Counted from the stretch's first letter, positions 1 to 7,343 are shown. The stretch is DNA of 10,219 bases from Pseudomonadota bacterium (GCA_025360685.1 JANYBR010000264.1:1-10219); one strand, 5' to 3'. Program-made: numbers and translations. The notes: generated by a model not told the origin, from the sequence alone.

Positions 1-118
1 GCGGCTCGATCTTGATCACGCGCGCGCCGAAGTCGGACATGATCGTGGCCGCAGCCGGCCCGGCCACGAAACTCGCGCAATCCAGCACCAGCAGGTCTTC
101 AAACAATGATTCCGGCAT
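1..118 (-). CDS. CaiB/BaiF family CoA-transferase, N-terminal fragment (runs off left edge)
   Basis: Only the first 39 codons are present; the gene continues beyond base 1. The translated start contains LDCASFVAGPAAA, then MSDFGARVIKIEP. This is the characteristic opening of family III CoA-transferases (a short beta strand, a GP-containing turn, then a helix and GA-VIK-E). These enzymes move CoA between carboxylic acids in the cytoplasm; the catalytic Asp would lie outside the window, so substrate cannot be judged. The start ATG (116-118 on the plus strand) is preceded by GGAG (complement of 124-127) at 5-base spacing, and that Shine-Dalgarno lies inside the last codons of the mutarotase gene whose stop is 2 bases upstream. 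The two genes are therefore almost certainly co-transcribed and probably translationally coupled. It resembles, but is clearly different from, the complete CoA-transferase at 6099-7343. Confidence 0.85.
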   Translation of the reverse strand, partial: MPESLFEDLLVLDCASFVAGPAAATIMSDFGARVIKIEP

Positions 119-120
119 GA

Positions 121-444
121 CTACTCCATCAGAAATACGGATTCCATGCGCGCCCACCATTCGCCAGCGGCGCGCGACTCCCATGGCTCCTGGCAAGGAT
201 CGGTCAGTGCCCACCAGCGTTTCGTGGCCGGGTCGGCGGCGACCTGCGCCATGTCCGCGTCCCAGTCGTTACCATGATATTCGAGATAGCCGAACAAGGT
301 ATGGTTCTTGAGGAAGATGGAATAGTTGCCCACATGCGCCCGCCGCAACGCGTCCAGCACCTCGGGCCACGCCGCCGCATGCAGACGCCTGTATTCGTCG
401 AGCTTTTCCGGCTTGACGTTGATGACCATGGCTATGCGCTGCAT
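121..444 (-). CDS. L-rhamnose/L-fucose mutarotase, RhaM (COG3254) family
   Basis: A 107-residue protein, the usual length for RhaM-type mutarotases, which interconvert the alpha and beta anomers of 6-deoxysugars in the cytoplasm and fold as a dimeric alpha/beta barrel. Family landmarks are visible: Tyr18 and His22 (YRRLH, equivalent to catalytic residues of E. coli RhaM), WPEV at 26-29, NYSIFL at 40-45, and the paired tryptophans in RWW (76-78). The start ATG at 442-444 has AGGAG eight bases upstream; a much longer upstream extension in frame is non-homologous and overlaps the divergent gene. The neighbour across the promoter region is an L-fuconate dehydratase, so the natural sugar is more likely L-fucose (or a similar L-deoxysugar) than rhamnose; this is inference from context. 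It precedes a CoA-transferase gene by 2 bases. Confidence 0.9.
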   Translation of the reverse strand: MQRIAMVINVKPEKLDEYRRLHAAAWPEVLDALRRAHVGNYSIFLKNHTLFGYLEYHGNDWDADMAQVAADPATKRWWALTDPCQEPWESRAAGEWWARMESVFLME

Positions 445-528
445 CGTCGGCGCTCCTGACAAAGATCGCGTTTTATGGTTCATGGCGCCAGTAGAAGATC
501 GGCCGCGGCGAACCGCAAGAGTGACGCG
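445..528. promoter_or_regulatory. Divergent promoter region between mutarotase and L-fuconate dehydratase genes
   Basis: The 84 bases between two divergent starts must hold the promoters of both transcription units. On the minus strand AGGAG sits eight bases before the mutarotase ATG; on the plus strand a weak AAGAG (517-521) sits seven bases before the dehydratase ATG. I see no convincing sigma-70 boxes or long inverted repeat. Shared control by a sugar-acid-responsive regulator is plausible, but no regulator gene lies in the window. Confidence 0.5.
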
Positions 529-1827
529 ATGAAGACACTGATTTCGGCGGTTCGGGCTCTCGACATCCGCTTTCCGACGTCGCGGATGCTCGACGGTTCG
601 GACGCGATGAATCCCGACCCCGACTATTCGGCCGCCTACTGCATTCTGGAAACATCCGGAGGCGGGCTCGAGGGCCATGGCTTCACGTTCACACTCGGCC
701 GCGGTACCGAATTGTGCGTTGCCGCCATCGAGTCGCTGGCGCCCAAGCTTGTCGGCCGATCGCTGGACGGCATCGCCAACGATCTGGGCGGCTTTTGGCG
801 CAGCATGGTCGGCGACAGCCAGTTGCGCTGGCTCGGCCCCGAAAAGGGCATCATCCATATGGCCGCTGCGGCGCTGGTCAATGCGGTGTGGGATCTCTTG
901 GCCAAGGAGGCCGGCCTGCCGCTGTGGCGCTACCTCGCGGCCATGCAGCCAGAGCAGATTGTCGCCGCGATCGACTTTCGCCACATCAGCGATGCGCTAC
1001 CGCCGGTGCTGGCGCTGGAGCTTTTGCGGGCACGCGATCCGGACAAGGCCGGGCGCATTGCGCAGCTCGAACGCGATGGACACGCCGCCTACACGACCTC
1101 GGCGGGATGGCTTGGCTATTCGGACGACAAGATTCGCGAGCTTGCGCGCGCGGCGGTCGCCGATGGCTGGGATGCGATCAAGATGAAGGTCGGCGGCTCG
1201 CTCGCCGACGACAAACGCCGTTCGAGCGTGCTGCGCGAAATTCTCGGCCCCGGCCGGAAATTGATGATCGACGGCAACCAGGTCTGGGAAATCGATCAGG
1301 CGATCGAGTGGGTGCGCGCGCTGGATTTCGCCGATCCGTACTGGATCGAAGAACCGGTCAGCCCGGACGACATCCTTGGTCATGCTCGCGTGCGCAGTGG
1401 TGTAAGCCCGGTCCGCGTCGCCACCGGTGAACACTGTCACAACCGCATCATGTTCAAGCAATTCCTGCAGGCCGACGCCATCGACGTGGTTCAGCTCGAC
1501 GCCTGCCGGCTCGGCGGCGTCAACGAAGTGCTCGCGGTGTTGCTGCTGGCCGCCGCCTTCGACAAACCTGTCTGTCCGCATGCCGGTGGCGTGGGTCTGT
1601 GCGAATATGTCCAGCACGTCAGCTTCTTCGACGCGGCGTGCGTGGCGCGCAGCGCGGAAGGGCGCATGACCGAGCATGCCGGCCATCTGCACGAACACTT
1701 CGTCGATCCGATCCGGATTTCGCGCGGCCGGTATCTCGCGCCGCAGAAGCCGGGTTTCAGTTCGGAGATGAAGGTGCAAAGCCGCGCCGACTTTGCGTTT
1801 CCGAACGGACCGGTCTGGCGCAGCTGA
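529..1827 (+). CDS. fucD: L-fuconate dehydratase (enolase superfamily, mandelate racemase subgroup)
   Basis: A 432-residue enolase-superfamily enzyme that removes water from L-fuconate to give 2-keto-3-deoxy-L-fuconate, the third step of the non-phosphorylative L-fucose pathway. The active-site set is complete: Lys218 and Lys220 in IKMKVGG, Mg2+ ligands Asp248 (with Asn250), Glu274 and Glu301, the His351 base in CPHAGG, and Glu382. From memory these are the same residue numbers as in the characterised Xanthomonas campestris enzyme, which argues for orthology with almost no indels. The capping-domain loop at 189-200 (TTSAGWLGYSDD) is also typical of this group. The start at 529 is chosen because the 18 codons upstream in frame (from 475) show no family similarity and a weak AAGAG lies seven bases before this ATG. 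The next gene converges 14 bases downstream. Confidence 0.93.
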   Translation: MKTLISAVRALDIRFPTSRMLDGSDAMNPDPDYSAAYCILETSGGGLEGHGFTFTLGRGTELCVAAIESLAPKLVGRSLDGIANDLGGFWRSMVGDSQLRWLGPEKGIIHMAAAALVNAVWDLLAKEAGLPLWRYLAAMQPEQIVAAIDFRHISDALPPVLALELLRARDPDKAGRIAQLERDGHAAYTTSAGWLGYSDDKIRELARAAVADGWDAIKMKVGGSLADDKRRSSVLREILGPGRKLMIDGNQVWEIDQAIEWVRALDFADPYWIEEPVSPDDILGHARVRSGVSPVRVATGEHCHNRIMFKQFLQADAIDVVQLDACRLGGVNEVLAVLLLAAAFDKPVCPHAGGVGLCEYVQHVSFFDAACVARSAEGRMTEHAGHLHEHFVDPIRISRGRYLAPQKPGFSSEMKVQSRADFAFPNGPVWRS

Positions 1828-1841
1828 AGGCGAGCGATGCG

Positions 1842-2474
1842 CTATCGCCGCGCCAGCGGGTTCGGAGTCGGCTCCGCAAGACGCGTCAAGGTGTTGCGGT
1901 CGGTGTGGTGGAACGGCTTGTCCTGCCCGCGCACGACAAGAATAGTGTCTTCTGAGTAGGACCAGGTGCCATCGGGATTGATGGTCACCTTCATTCGGAA
2001 CGAGTCCGTCCGGAAGGCATGCTCCAGGAACGCCGTGGAACAGATGCCATAATCGGTGGCGCCGCGCGTGGCGGAAACTTCAAAGCTGGTCGCATCCGCC
2101 GCCGCCTTTCCGCCTGCCAGTGCCACTTGCGCGCGCGGAATGGCAAGCGTGTGAACGATGGTGCCGGTCGCCGGCTCCCACAGCCAGTAACCGACCTGGT
2201 CGTGATAGGTTTCCACCTCGCCGGGCTTGACGATGTGCGTCCAGTAGCGAAGTCCGTAGAACAGTTGCGGACCGTTGGCCTGCGGGTCGATCGGCTGCAA
2301 TTCGATGCGCTCGACATAGGTCTGTTGCAGCGGGCCGTCGGCTTTGGGGTTGACGTCAAGTCCCTTGATGCCCTCCCAGATTCCGGCCATGCCGTGCAGT
2401 GGGCCGAGATTGGCAAGCGTATCGACATCGATGTTTGCGGGCTCGGTAAAAATGTCTTTCGGAAAGTCGGACAT
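1842..2474 (-). CDS. Heme-binding beta-barrel (nitrobindin/FABP-like) domain protein
   Basis: A 210-residue soluble protein with no signal peptide or membrane segment. Residues 24-43 (GPLHGMAGIWEGIKGLDVNP) resemble the GxWxGxG opening of nitrobindin-like beta-barrels. Later come TYVERIELQPI (52-62), a barrel strand with YHDQVGYWLW (90-99), and a C-terminal His pair followed by TDRNTLTRL (189-199) where nitrobindins carry their proximal heme histidine. Such proteins bind heme or hydrophobic ligands; the exact role of this subgroup is not known to me. The ATG at 2472-2474 has GGAG six bases upstream; a TTG start ten codons earlier is possible but less likely. It is transcribed away from the GMC oxidoreductase and converges with the fuconate dehydratase gene. 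Whether it really binds heme is inferred from family resemblance only. Confidence 0.72.
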   Translation of the reverse strand: MSDFPKDIFTEPANIDVDTLANLGPLHGMAGIWEGIKGLDVNPKADGPLQQTYVERIELQPIDPQANGPQLFYGLRYWTHIVKPGEVETYHDQVGYWLWEPATGTIVHTLAIPRAQVALAGGKAAADATSFEVSATRGATDYGICSTAFLEHAFRTDSFRMKVTINPDGTWSYSEDTILVVRGQDKPFHHTDRNTLTRLAEPTPNPLARR

Positions 2475-2514
2475 CGAATGCTCCGGTCGGTCGGTTACGA
2501 CCAATTATGGATCG

Positions 2515-2531
2515 ATTGCCTGCGATGCAAT
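2515..2531. promoter_or_regulatory. Short inverted repeat in divergent promoter region (candidate operator)
   Basis: ATTGC at 2515-2519 and its exact complement GCAAT at 2527-2531 are separated by seven bases. They lie inside the 110-base gap (2475-2584) separating the divergent heme-binding-protein and GMC oxidoreductase genes. The size and spacing would suit a dimeric repressor, but five-base arms occur easily by chance and no regulator gene is nearby. Nothing else recognisable is present in the gap except the two ribosome binding sites. Confidence 0.25.
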
Positions 2532-2584
2532 AGTTTCACCCGCGTGGATTCGAATTTTCCGCAGACTCCCGGGAGCGCATCGCA

Positions 2585-4138
2585 ATGGATTATGACTTCA
2601 TCATCGTCGGGGCGGGATCGGCGGGTGCCACGCTGGCGGCCCGCCTGTCCGAGAATCCCTCGCTGCAGATCGCGCTGATCGAGGCCGGACCCGACTTTCG
2701 TTCGGCCGATACGCCGGAGGCCATGCGCATTGCCAATCCCAGCCGCATCATCACCGAGCCGGAACTGGCGCGATTTCGCTACGACGACCTCATGGCGCGC
2801 CGCACGGCCGTGCAGAAACCGCGCCGCTACTGGCGTGGACGCGGTGTGGGCGGAAGCTCATCGGTTAACGGTCAGATCGCGATTCGCGGCACGGTGGAGG
2901 ATTTCGACGAGTGGGCGGCGGAAGGCTGCGAGGGCTGGTCGTTCAACGACGTGCTGCCTTTTTTCAACCGCAGCGAAACCGATCTGCGTTTCGGCCACGA
3001 GCCCTGGCATGGCGATCACGGACCCATTCCCATCTATCGCGCGCCAATTTCGAAATGGGGCGCGGTGGACCAGGCCGGCGGTGAAGCGGCACTCGACCTG
3101 GGTTATCCCTGGGCTGCCGATTGCAACGCGCCGCATGCGTTCGGCGTCTCGCCGTATCCGATCAACAATCGCGATGGCGTTCGGGTCAGCACCAACGATG
3201 CCTATCTGGAGGCAGCGCGCGGCCGCAACAATCTCGCCATCTTCGGCGATACGCAGGTCGATTGCGTGCTGTTCTCCGGCACGCGTGCCACTGGCGTGCG
3301 CCTGAAGGGACATAATGACTGGCAGGAGTTGCGCGGCCGCGAGATCATCCTGTCGGCTGGCGCTGTGCACTCTCCCGCGATCCTGATGCGCTCCGGCATC
3401 GGTCCGGAGGAGCATTTGAAAGCGCTTGAGATCGGCGTGCGCGCCAGCCTGCCGGTCGGCGACTCGTTCCAGGATCATGCGCTGGCCGCGTTCGGCATTG
3501 TTCTCGAAGACTTCGCCACGCCGCCACCGGGCTTTCGCCACACCAATTGCTGCATACGCTACAGCTCTGGCCTGTGCGGCGCGGGTCCAGGCGACATGAT
3601 GATCGTGTTCATGAACCGGCTGGGAGACGGCCTCGGCCGCGGCTCGTTCTCGGAAGGCGGCAAGGCCTTCGGCATCATGGGCGTATGGGTGAACCAGTGC
3701 ACGTCGCGTGGCACGCTGCGCCTGGCTTCGCGCGATCCGTTCGCCGATCCCCTCATCGAGGAAAACATGCTGGCGACGGAATCGGATCGGCTGCGCATGC
3801 GCGACGGCGTACGCCGCCTGATCGCCGTTGCACGGCACGACTCGATGCGCGCCATCGGCAAGATCGAGGGCCAGCGACTGGATCTGTCCGGTGAGCCCAG
3901 CGACGGCGAACTCGATCAATGGGTGCTCGCCACCGCAGGCGACGCGCAACACGGAACGTCGAGCTGTCGCATGGGTGCACCAACCGATCCGCGCTCGGTG
4001 GTGGACACCAACTGCCGCGTGTTGGGATTCGAGGGCCTGCGCGTGATCGACGCTTCGATCATGCCGTCGGTGGTGCGCGCCAACACCCATTTGACGACGG
4101 TGATGATCGCCGAACGGATGGTCGAGCGTTTGGTGTGA
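2585..4138 (+). CDS. GMC family FAD-dependent alcohol oxidoreductase
   Basis: A 517-residue flavoenzyme of the glucose-methanol-choline family, which oxidises alcohols to aldehydes or ketones with FAD. The N-terminal Rossmann motif IVGAGSAGATLAARLSE is at 7-23 with the ribose-binding acidic residue Glu33. The first GMC signature runs from 84 (RGRGVGGSSSVNGQIAIRG) and the second from 257 (SAGAVHSPAILMRSGIG). The C-terminal catalytic pair is His456 (in QHGTSSCRMG) and Asn500 (ANTH), i.e. the His/Asn arrangement seen in choline oxidase rather than the His/His of aryl-alcohol oxidase. There is no signal peptide, so it is cytoplasmic and probably a dehydrogenase. GGGAG at 2571-2575 precedes the ATG by nine bases. 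Sequence alone does not fix the substrate; the adjacent acyl-CoA genes suggest an aliphatic or alicyclic alcohol. Its stop lies 7 bases from the stop of the convergent crotonase gene. Confidence 0.93.
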   Translation: MDYDFIIVGAGSAGATLAARLSENPSLQIALIEAGPDFRSADTPEAMRIANPSRIITEPELARFRYDDLMARRTAVQKPRRYWRGRGVGGSSSVNGQIAIRGTVEDFDEWAAEGCEGWSFNDVLPFFNRSETDLRFGHEPWHGDHGPIPIYRAPISKWGAVDQAGGEAALDLGYPWAADCNAPHAFGVSPYPINNRDGVRVSTNDAYLEAARGRNNLAIFGDTQVDCVLFSGTRATGVRLKGHNDWQELRGREIILSAGAVHSPAILMRSGIGPEEHLKALEIGVRASLPVGDSFQDHALAAFGIVLEDFATPPPGFRHTNCCIRYSSGLCGAGPGDMMIVFMNRLGDGLGRGSFSEGGKAFGIMGVWVNQCTSRGTLRLASRDPFADPLIEENMLATESDRLRMRDGVRRLIAVARHDSMRAIGKIEGQRLDLSGEPSDGELDQWVLATAGDAQHGTSSCRMGAPTDPRSVVDTNCRVLGFEGLRVIDASIMPSVVRANTHLTTVMIAERMVERLV

Positions 4139-4145
4139 GCCGCCG

Positions 4146-4928
4146 TTATGTGCCGGTAAATTGTCCCGGCCGCCGTTCGGCCACGGCGCGCACGCCTTCG
4201 GCGAAGTCCTTGGTCTTGCGCAGCGCCGTCTGTTCGGCAAATTCGTGATCGGTTTGGGCTTTCACCGCCGCCGCCAGGTCTGCACGCAGCGTGGCGCGGG
4301 TGGATTGGACCGCCAGCGGCGCGTTCTCGGCGATCTCCCGGGCAAGGCGCAGCGCTGCTTCTCTCAATCCGGCGAGCGGCACGACCTCGTCGACGAGACC
4401 CCAGGCAAGGGCTTCGTCCGCCTTGATGCGGCGTCCCGTCAGGCACATCAACGCGGCGCGTTGTTCGCCGATCAGACGTGGCAGGGTGTGCGTGATGCCA
4501 AATCCCGGATGAAAGCCGAGCTTGACGAAGTTCGATGTGAAGCGCGCTTCGGGCGCGGCAACGCGAAAGTCCGCGATGAGCGCAAGGCCGAGTCCGGCGC
4601 CGACGGCAGCGCCCTGTATGGCGGCGACGATGGGTTTCTTGTTGGAGAACAGGCGCACCGCTTCCACATAAAGCGCGTTGATACCGGGAGCCGCACCCGG
4701 ATTGGCAATGCCCGTCGGTGCCGTGAGGTCGGCACCGGCGCAGAACGCTTTCCCGGCAGAGGTCAGAACGGAAACGCGCAGATCGCGTTCCGCGTCGACG
4801 ACGACCAGCGCATCGGCGAGATCGCGCATCAGCTCCACGGTGACGTGGTTGTTGGGCGGGCGGTTGATTTCGAGCACACCCACATGGCCGTCGCGGGTGA
4901 GGGAGACTTCGCCAAACTGGTTTTTCAT
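4146..4928 (-). CDS. Crotonase-fold enoyl-CoA hydratase/isomerase family protein lacking both hydratase glutamates
   Basis: A 260-residue crotonase-superfamily protein, normal length for the family. CoA/oxyanion-hole motifs are intact: AFCAGADL at 61-68 and IQGAAVGAGLGLAL at 104-117, followed by ADFRVAAPEARF (119-130). However, the positions aligned with rat mitochondrial hydratase Glu144 and Glu164 are Gly114 and Phe134 here, so it is unlikely to be a classical enoyl-CoA hydratase; an isomerase, hydrolase or other CoA reaction is possible. The residues FVKLGFHPGFG (134-144) replace the usual PE-x-LG-x-PG block. Its ATG overlaps the acyl-CoA dehydrogenase stop as TAATG, with GGGAG ten bases upstream, so it is the last gene of a three-gene operon. 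Length, glycine pattern and the LTGRRIKADEALAWGLVDEV segment (163-182) make family membership secure; function is open. Confidence 0.9.
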   Translation of the reverse strand: MKNQFGEVSLTRDGHVGVLEINRPPNNHVTVELMRDLADALVVVDAERDLRVSVLTSAGKAFCAGADLTAPTGIANPGAAPGINALYVEAVRLFSNKKPIVAAIQGAAVGAGLGLALIADFRVAAPEARFTSNFVKLGFHPGFGITHTLPRLIGEQRAALMCLTGRRIKADEALAWGLVDEVVPLAGLREAALRLAREIAENAPLAVQSTRATLRADLAAAVKAQTDHEFAEQTALRKTKDFAEGVRAVAERRPGQFTGT

Positions 4929-6094
4929 TATCGTTTTGCTCCCAGAAGGTTTCGCGCCACGACCCATTTGTGCACTTCGGTGGGGCCGTCATAGATACGC
5001 ATGGTGCGCAGCTTCGTGGACATCAGCTGCAGCGGCAGTTCCTTGGTCATGCCCATGGCGCCGTGCGCCTGCATGGCGTGATCGACGATCTCATAGGCCA
5101 TCTCGGTCGCGAACGCCTTGATCATGGAGATTTCCAGCCGCACGTCGCGGCCCGTGTCGAGTTTCCAGGCGCAATCATAGGTCATCAGCCGCGCGGCATG
5201 GATCTTGGTTGCCGCATCCGCCACCCACCACTGGATCGCCTGCCGTTCGGAAAGCGGTTGGCCGAACACCACGCGTTGCGGCGCAAAGGCACAGATCATG
5301 TCGAGCGCGCGCTGCGCCATGCCGATCGACCAGGCCGCCATCTCGAGCCGCCGCGTGCCGAGCCGGATCTGCATGGGCGCAAAGCCCGAACCTTCGGCTC
5401 CGAGCAGTTTCCAGCCCTCGACGCGGCAATCCTCGAGCGCGACCTCATAGGTGAACACGCCGCCGACCATGGGAATGCGCCGCAGCACGTTGAAGCCTTT
5501 CGTGCCCTTGTCGACGAGAAAGGCGGAGATGCCGCCGCGGGCGCGCTTCTCCTTGTTGGTCAAGGCCATGACGATGGTGAAGTCGGCATGCTCGGCGCGG
5601 CTGATCCAGATCTTGCGGCCGTTGAGCACCCAGTCCTCGCCCTGGCGTTCGGCGCGCGTGAGCATCGCAGACGGATCGGAACCTGCACCCGGCTCGGAAA
5701 TGCCGATCGCCGATATGGTTTCGCCGCGCACATACGGCGCCAGATAGGCTTCGCGCTGACGCTCGTTGACCGTGGCCATCAGCATGCGCAGGTTCGGCGA
5801 GTCCGGCGGCAGGGTGTAGGGCGTGATCGTTCGTCCAAGCTCTTCGTTCACCCCGATCAGCGCCACGGCCGGAAGATCGGAGCCGCCAATGTCCGCCGGC
5901 GCGTCGAGTCCCCAGAGCCCGAGCGATTTCGAGACCGCGTCGATGCGCTGTTGTTCCGCCTTTGGTAGCGTCAAGCCTTGTCCGGCCGCCTCGCGTGCCA
6001 GCACGCCCGCTTCCAGCGGCATCAGCTCGTCCTTGACGAAGCGATGCACCAGCTCCTTGAGCATGCGGTGTTCTTCGGAAAGTTCGAATTCCAT
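4928..6094 (-). CDS. Acyl-CoA dehydrogenase, ACAD10/11-like subgroup
   Basis: A 388-residue FAD enzyme that introduces an alpha,beta double bond into acyl-CoA thioesters, passing electrons to an electron-transfer flavoprotein. The full three-domain layout is present: N-terminal helical domain (about 1-125), middle beta domain with ISAIGISEPGAGSDP (127-141) and WVLNGRKIWIS (155-165), and C-terminal helical domain with QAHGAMGMTKELPL (342-355). The C-terminal block IYDGPTEVHKWVVAR (367-381) carries Asp369 at the place where medium-chain enzymes have the catalytic Glu of YEG. As I recall, an Asp-Gly-Pro in this block is typical of ACAD10/ACAD11-like enzymes. It follows the CoA-transferase gene by 4 bases and its TAA overlaps the crotonase ATG, so the three are one operon. 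Substrate chain type is unknown. Confidence 0.93.
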   Translation of the reverse strand: MEFELSEEHRMLKELVHRFVKDELMPLEAGVLAREAAGQGLTLPKAEQQRIDAVSKSLGLWGLDAPADIGGSDLPAVALIGVNEELGRTITPYTLPPDSPNLRMLMATVNERQREAYLAPYVRGETISAIGISEPGAGSDPSAMLTRAERQGEDWVLNGRKIWISRAEHADFTIVMALTNKEKRARGGISAFLVDKGTKGFNVLRRIPMVGGVFTYEVALEDCRVEGWKLLGAEGSGFAPMQIRLGTRRLEMAAWSIGMAQRALDMICAFAPQRVVFGQPLSERQAIQWWVADAATKIHAARLMTYDCAWKLDTGRDVRLEISMIKAFATEMAYEIVDHAMQAHGAMGMTKELPLQLMSTKLRTMRIYDGPTEVHKWVVARNLLGAKR

Positions 6095-6098
6095 CGTC

Positions 6099-7343
6099 CT
6101 ACACCTTTTGTGAAATCTGGTCGGTCGCGCGCTGCATTACGGTCTTGCTGCTCAACAGCGTCTCGATTTCGTTTTCTGCGATGCCCGCCTCGCGCAGCAG
6201 CTCGCAACTATGTTGGCCGAGCAGCGGCGCGGGCCGGCGCACACTGGCCGGCGAGTCGGCGAACTTTGTCGGCGGCCGCACATAGCGCACAGTGCCCTCG
6301 CTCGGATGCGCCATGGTCTGAAACAGCTTGGTCGCTTTGAGCTGCGGATGTTCGGGCAGATCGTCGAGGGCATAGATCGGCGTTGCCGGAATATCGAGCT
6401 CGCTGCAAATGCGCATCCACTCCGCGGTGGTTTTTGTGCGCGTGATTTCCGCCAGCGCCGCGTAGAGCTTCTGGATGTTGGCATTGCGGGTCACGCGGTC
6501 GGCGATGCCGAGCGACTGCGCCAGATCGGCGCGGCCGGCCACGTTGAGGAACGCCAGCCACTGATCGGTGGTGTAGGGCAGGAGCGCGAGATAACCATCC
6601 TTGGTCGGCGCGGGCTTGCGGCCGCCGGCTAGAAGCCGCGCATAGCCCGCCTTCGCCGGAGAAGGATCGAATGTCAGTCCGCCCAGATGCTCGGCCAGCA
6701 CGAAGGCCGTCAGCGTTTCCAGCATCGGCACTTCGACATATTGGCCGCGGCCGGTCCGCTCGCGATGGAACAGAGCGGCGAGAACGGCGTTGACCACCGC
6801 CATGCCCGCCGTCTTGTCGGCGACGAGCGTGGGAACATAGTCGGGCTGTTCGCGCCCGGTGCTCGCCACCGCGGCGAGGCCGCAGGCAGCCTGGATGATG
6901 TCGTCGAAAGCGGGCTTGTCGCGATCCGGTCCGTCCTGGTCGAAGCCGGTCGCGGCGCAATAGACGATCCTGGGATTGATCGCGCGGACGGGCGCGTATC
7001 CGAAGCCCAGGCGCTCGATCGCCTCCACGCGCATATTGTGGACCAGCACGTCGACGCTCGAAATCATCCGCCGCAGCACCGCAGCGCCTTCGGCGGTAGC
7101 CAGGTTCAGGCACAGCGAGCGCTTGTTGCGATTGAGCGCCAGGAAGATCGAACTTATGCCGCGATGCAGGGACACGCCGTTGGTGCGCATCATGTCGCCG
7201 GCCGGACCTTCGATCTTGATGATGTCGGCGCCATAGTCGCCCAGAATCTGTGTCGCGATCGGCCCGAGCACGACCGACGTCATGTCGAGCACGCGCACGC
7301 CCGCGAGCGGGCCGGACGGCCGGTGAGGATCGGAGCCTTGCAT
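6099..7343 (-). CDS. CaiB/BaiF family (class III) CoA-transferase, complete
   Basis: A 414-residue cytoplasmic enzyme expected to transfer CoA from a donor thioester to a carboxylic acid. The opening GPLAGVRVLDMTSVVLGP (11-28) and GADIIKIEGPAGDMMR (38-53) are standard. Asp176 in LVADKTAGM (173-181) aligns with the catalytic aspartate (Asp169) of formyl-CoA transferase, and HRERTGRGQYVEVPMLET (193-210) is the usual following helix-strand block. Length is typical. The ATG at 7341-7343 lacks a recognisable Shine-Dalgarno and sits directly against a short inverted repeat; conserved sequence begins at residue 11, so no later start fits. It is the first gene of an operon with the acyl-CoA dehydrogenase and crotonase, and probably supplies the acyl-CoA those enzymes act on. 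Substrate unknown. Confidence 0.93.
   Translation of the reverse strand: MQGSDPHRPSGPLAGVRVLDMTSVVLGPIATQILGDYGADIIKIEGPAGDMMRTNGVSLHRGISSIFLALNRNKRSLCLNLATAEGAAVLRRMISSVDVLVHNMRVEAIERLGFGYAPVRAINPRIVYCAATGFDQDGPDRDKPAFDDIIQAACGLAAVASTGREQPDYVPTLVADKTAGMAVVNAVLAALFHRERTGRGQYVEVPMLETLTAFVLAEHLGGLTFDPSPAKAGYARLLAGGRKPAPTKDGYLALLPYTTDQWLAFLNVAGRADLAQSLGIADRVTRNANIQKLYAALAEITRTKTTAEWMRICSELDIPATPIYALDDLPEHPQLKATKLFQTMAHPSEGTVRYVRPPTKFADSPASVRRPAPLLGQHSCELLREAGIAENEIETLLSSKTVMQRATDQISQKV

Noticed and set aside
462..501. Direct repeat AAGATCG at 462-468 and 495-501, 33 bases apart, in the mutarotase/dehydratase promoter region
   Set aside because: Seven bases is too short to stand out from chance, and there is no further symmetry or known operator match.
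997..1779. Minus-strand open frame opposite the fuconate dehydratase
   Set aside because: No recognisable motif; antisense to an intact enzyme with all catalytic residues.
1835..1849. GCGAT-N5-ATCGC inverted repeat between the convergent dehydratase and heme-binding-protein genes
   Set aside because: Five-base stem with no T run, partly inside coding sequence; not supportable as a terminator.
2858..4240. Long open frame on the minus strand (about 460 codons) opposite the GMC oxidoreductase
   Set aside because: Arginine/alanine/histidine-rich translation with no motif, fully antisense to a gene with complete family signatures; a product of high-GC codon bias.
4161..5968. Long plus-strand open frames opposite the crotonase and acyl-CoA dehydrogenase genes
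   Set aside because: Low-complexity, basic translations without recognisable domains, antisense to well-supported genes.
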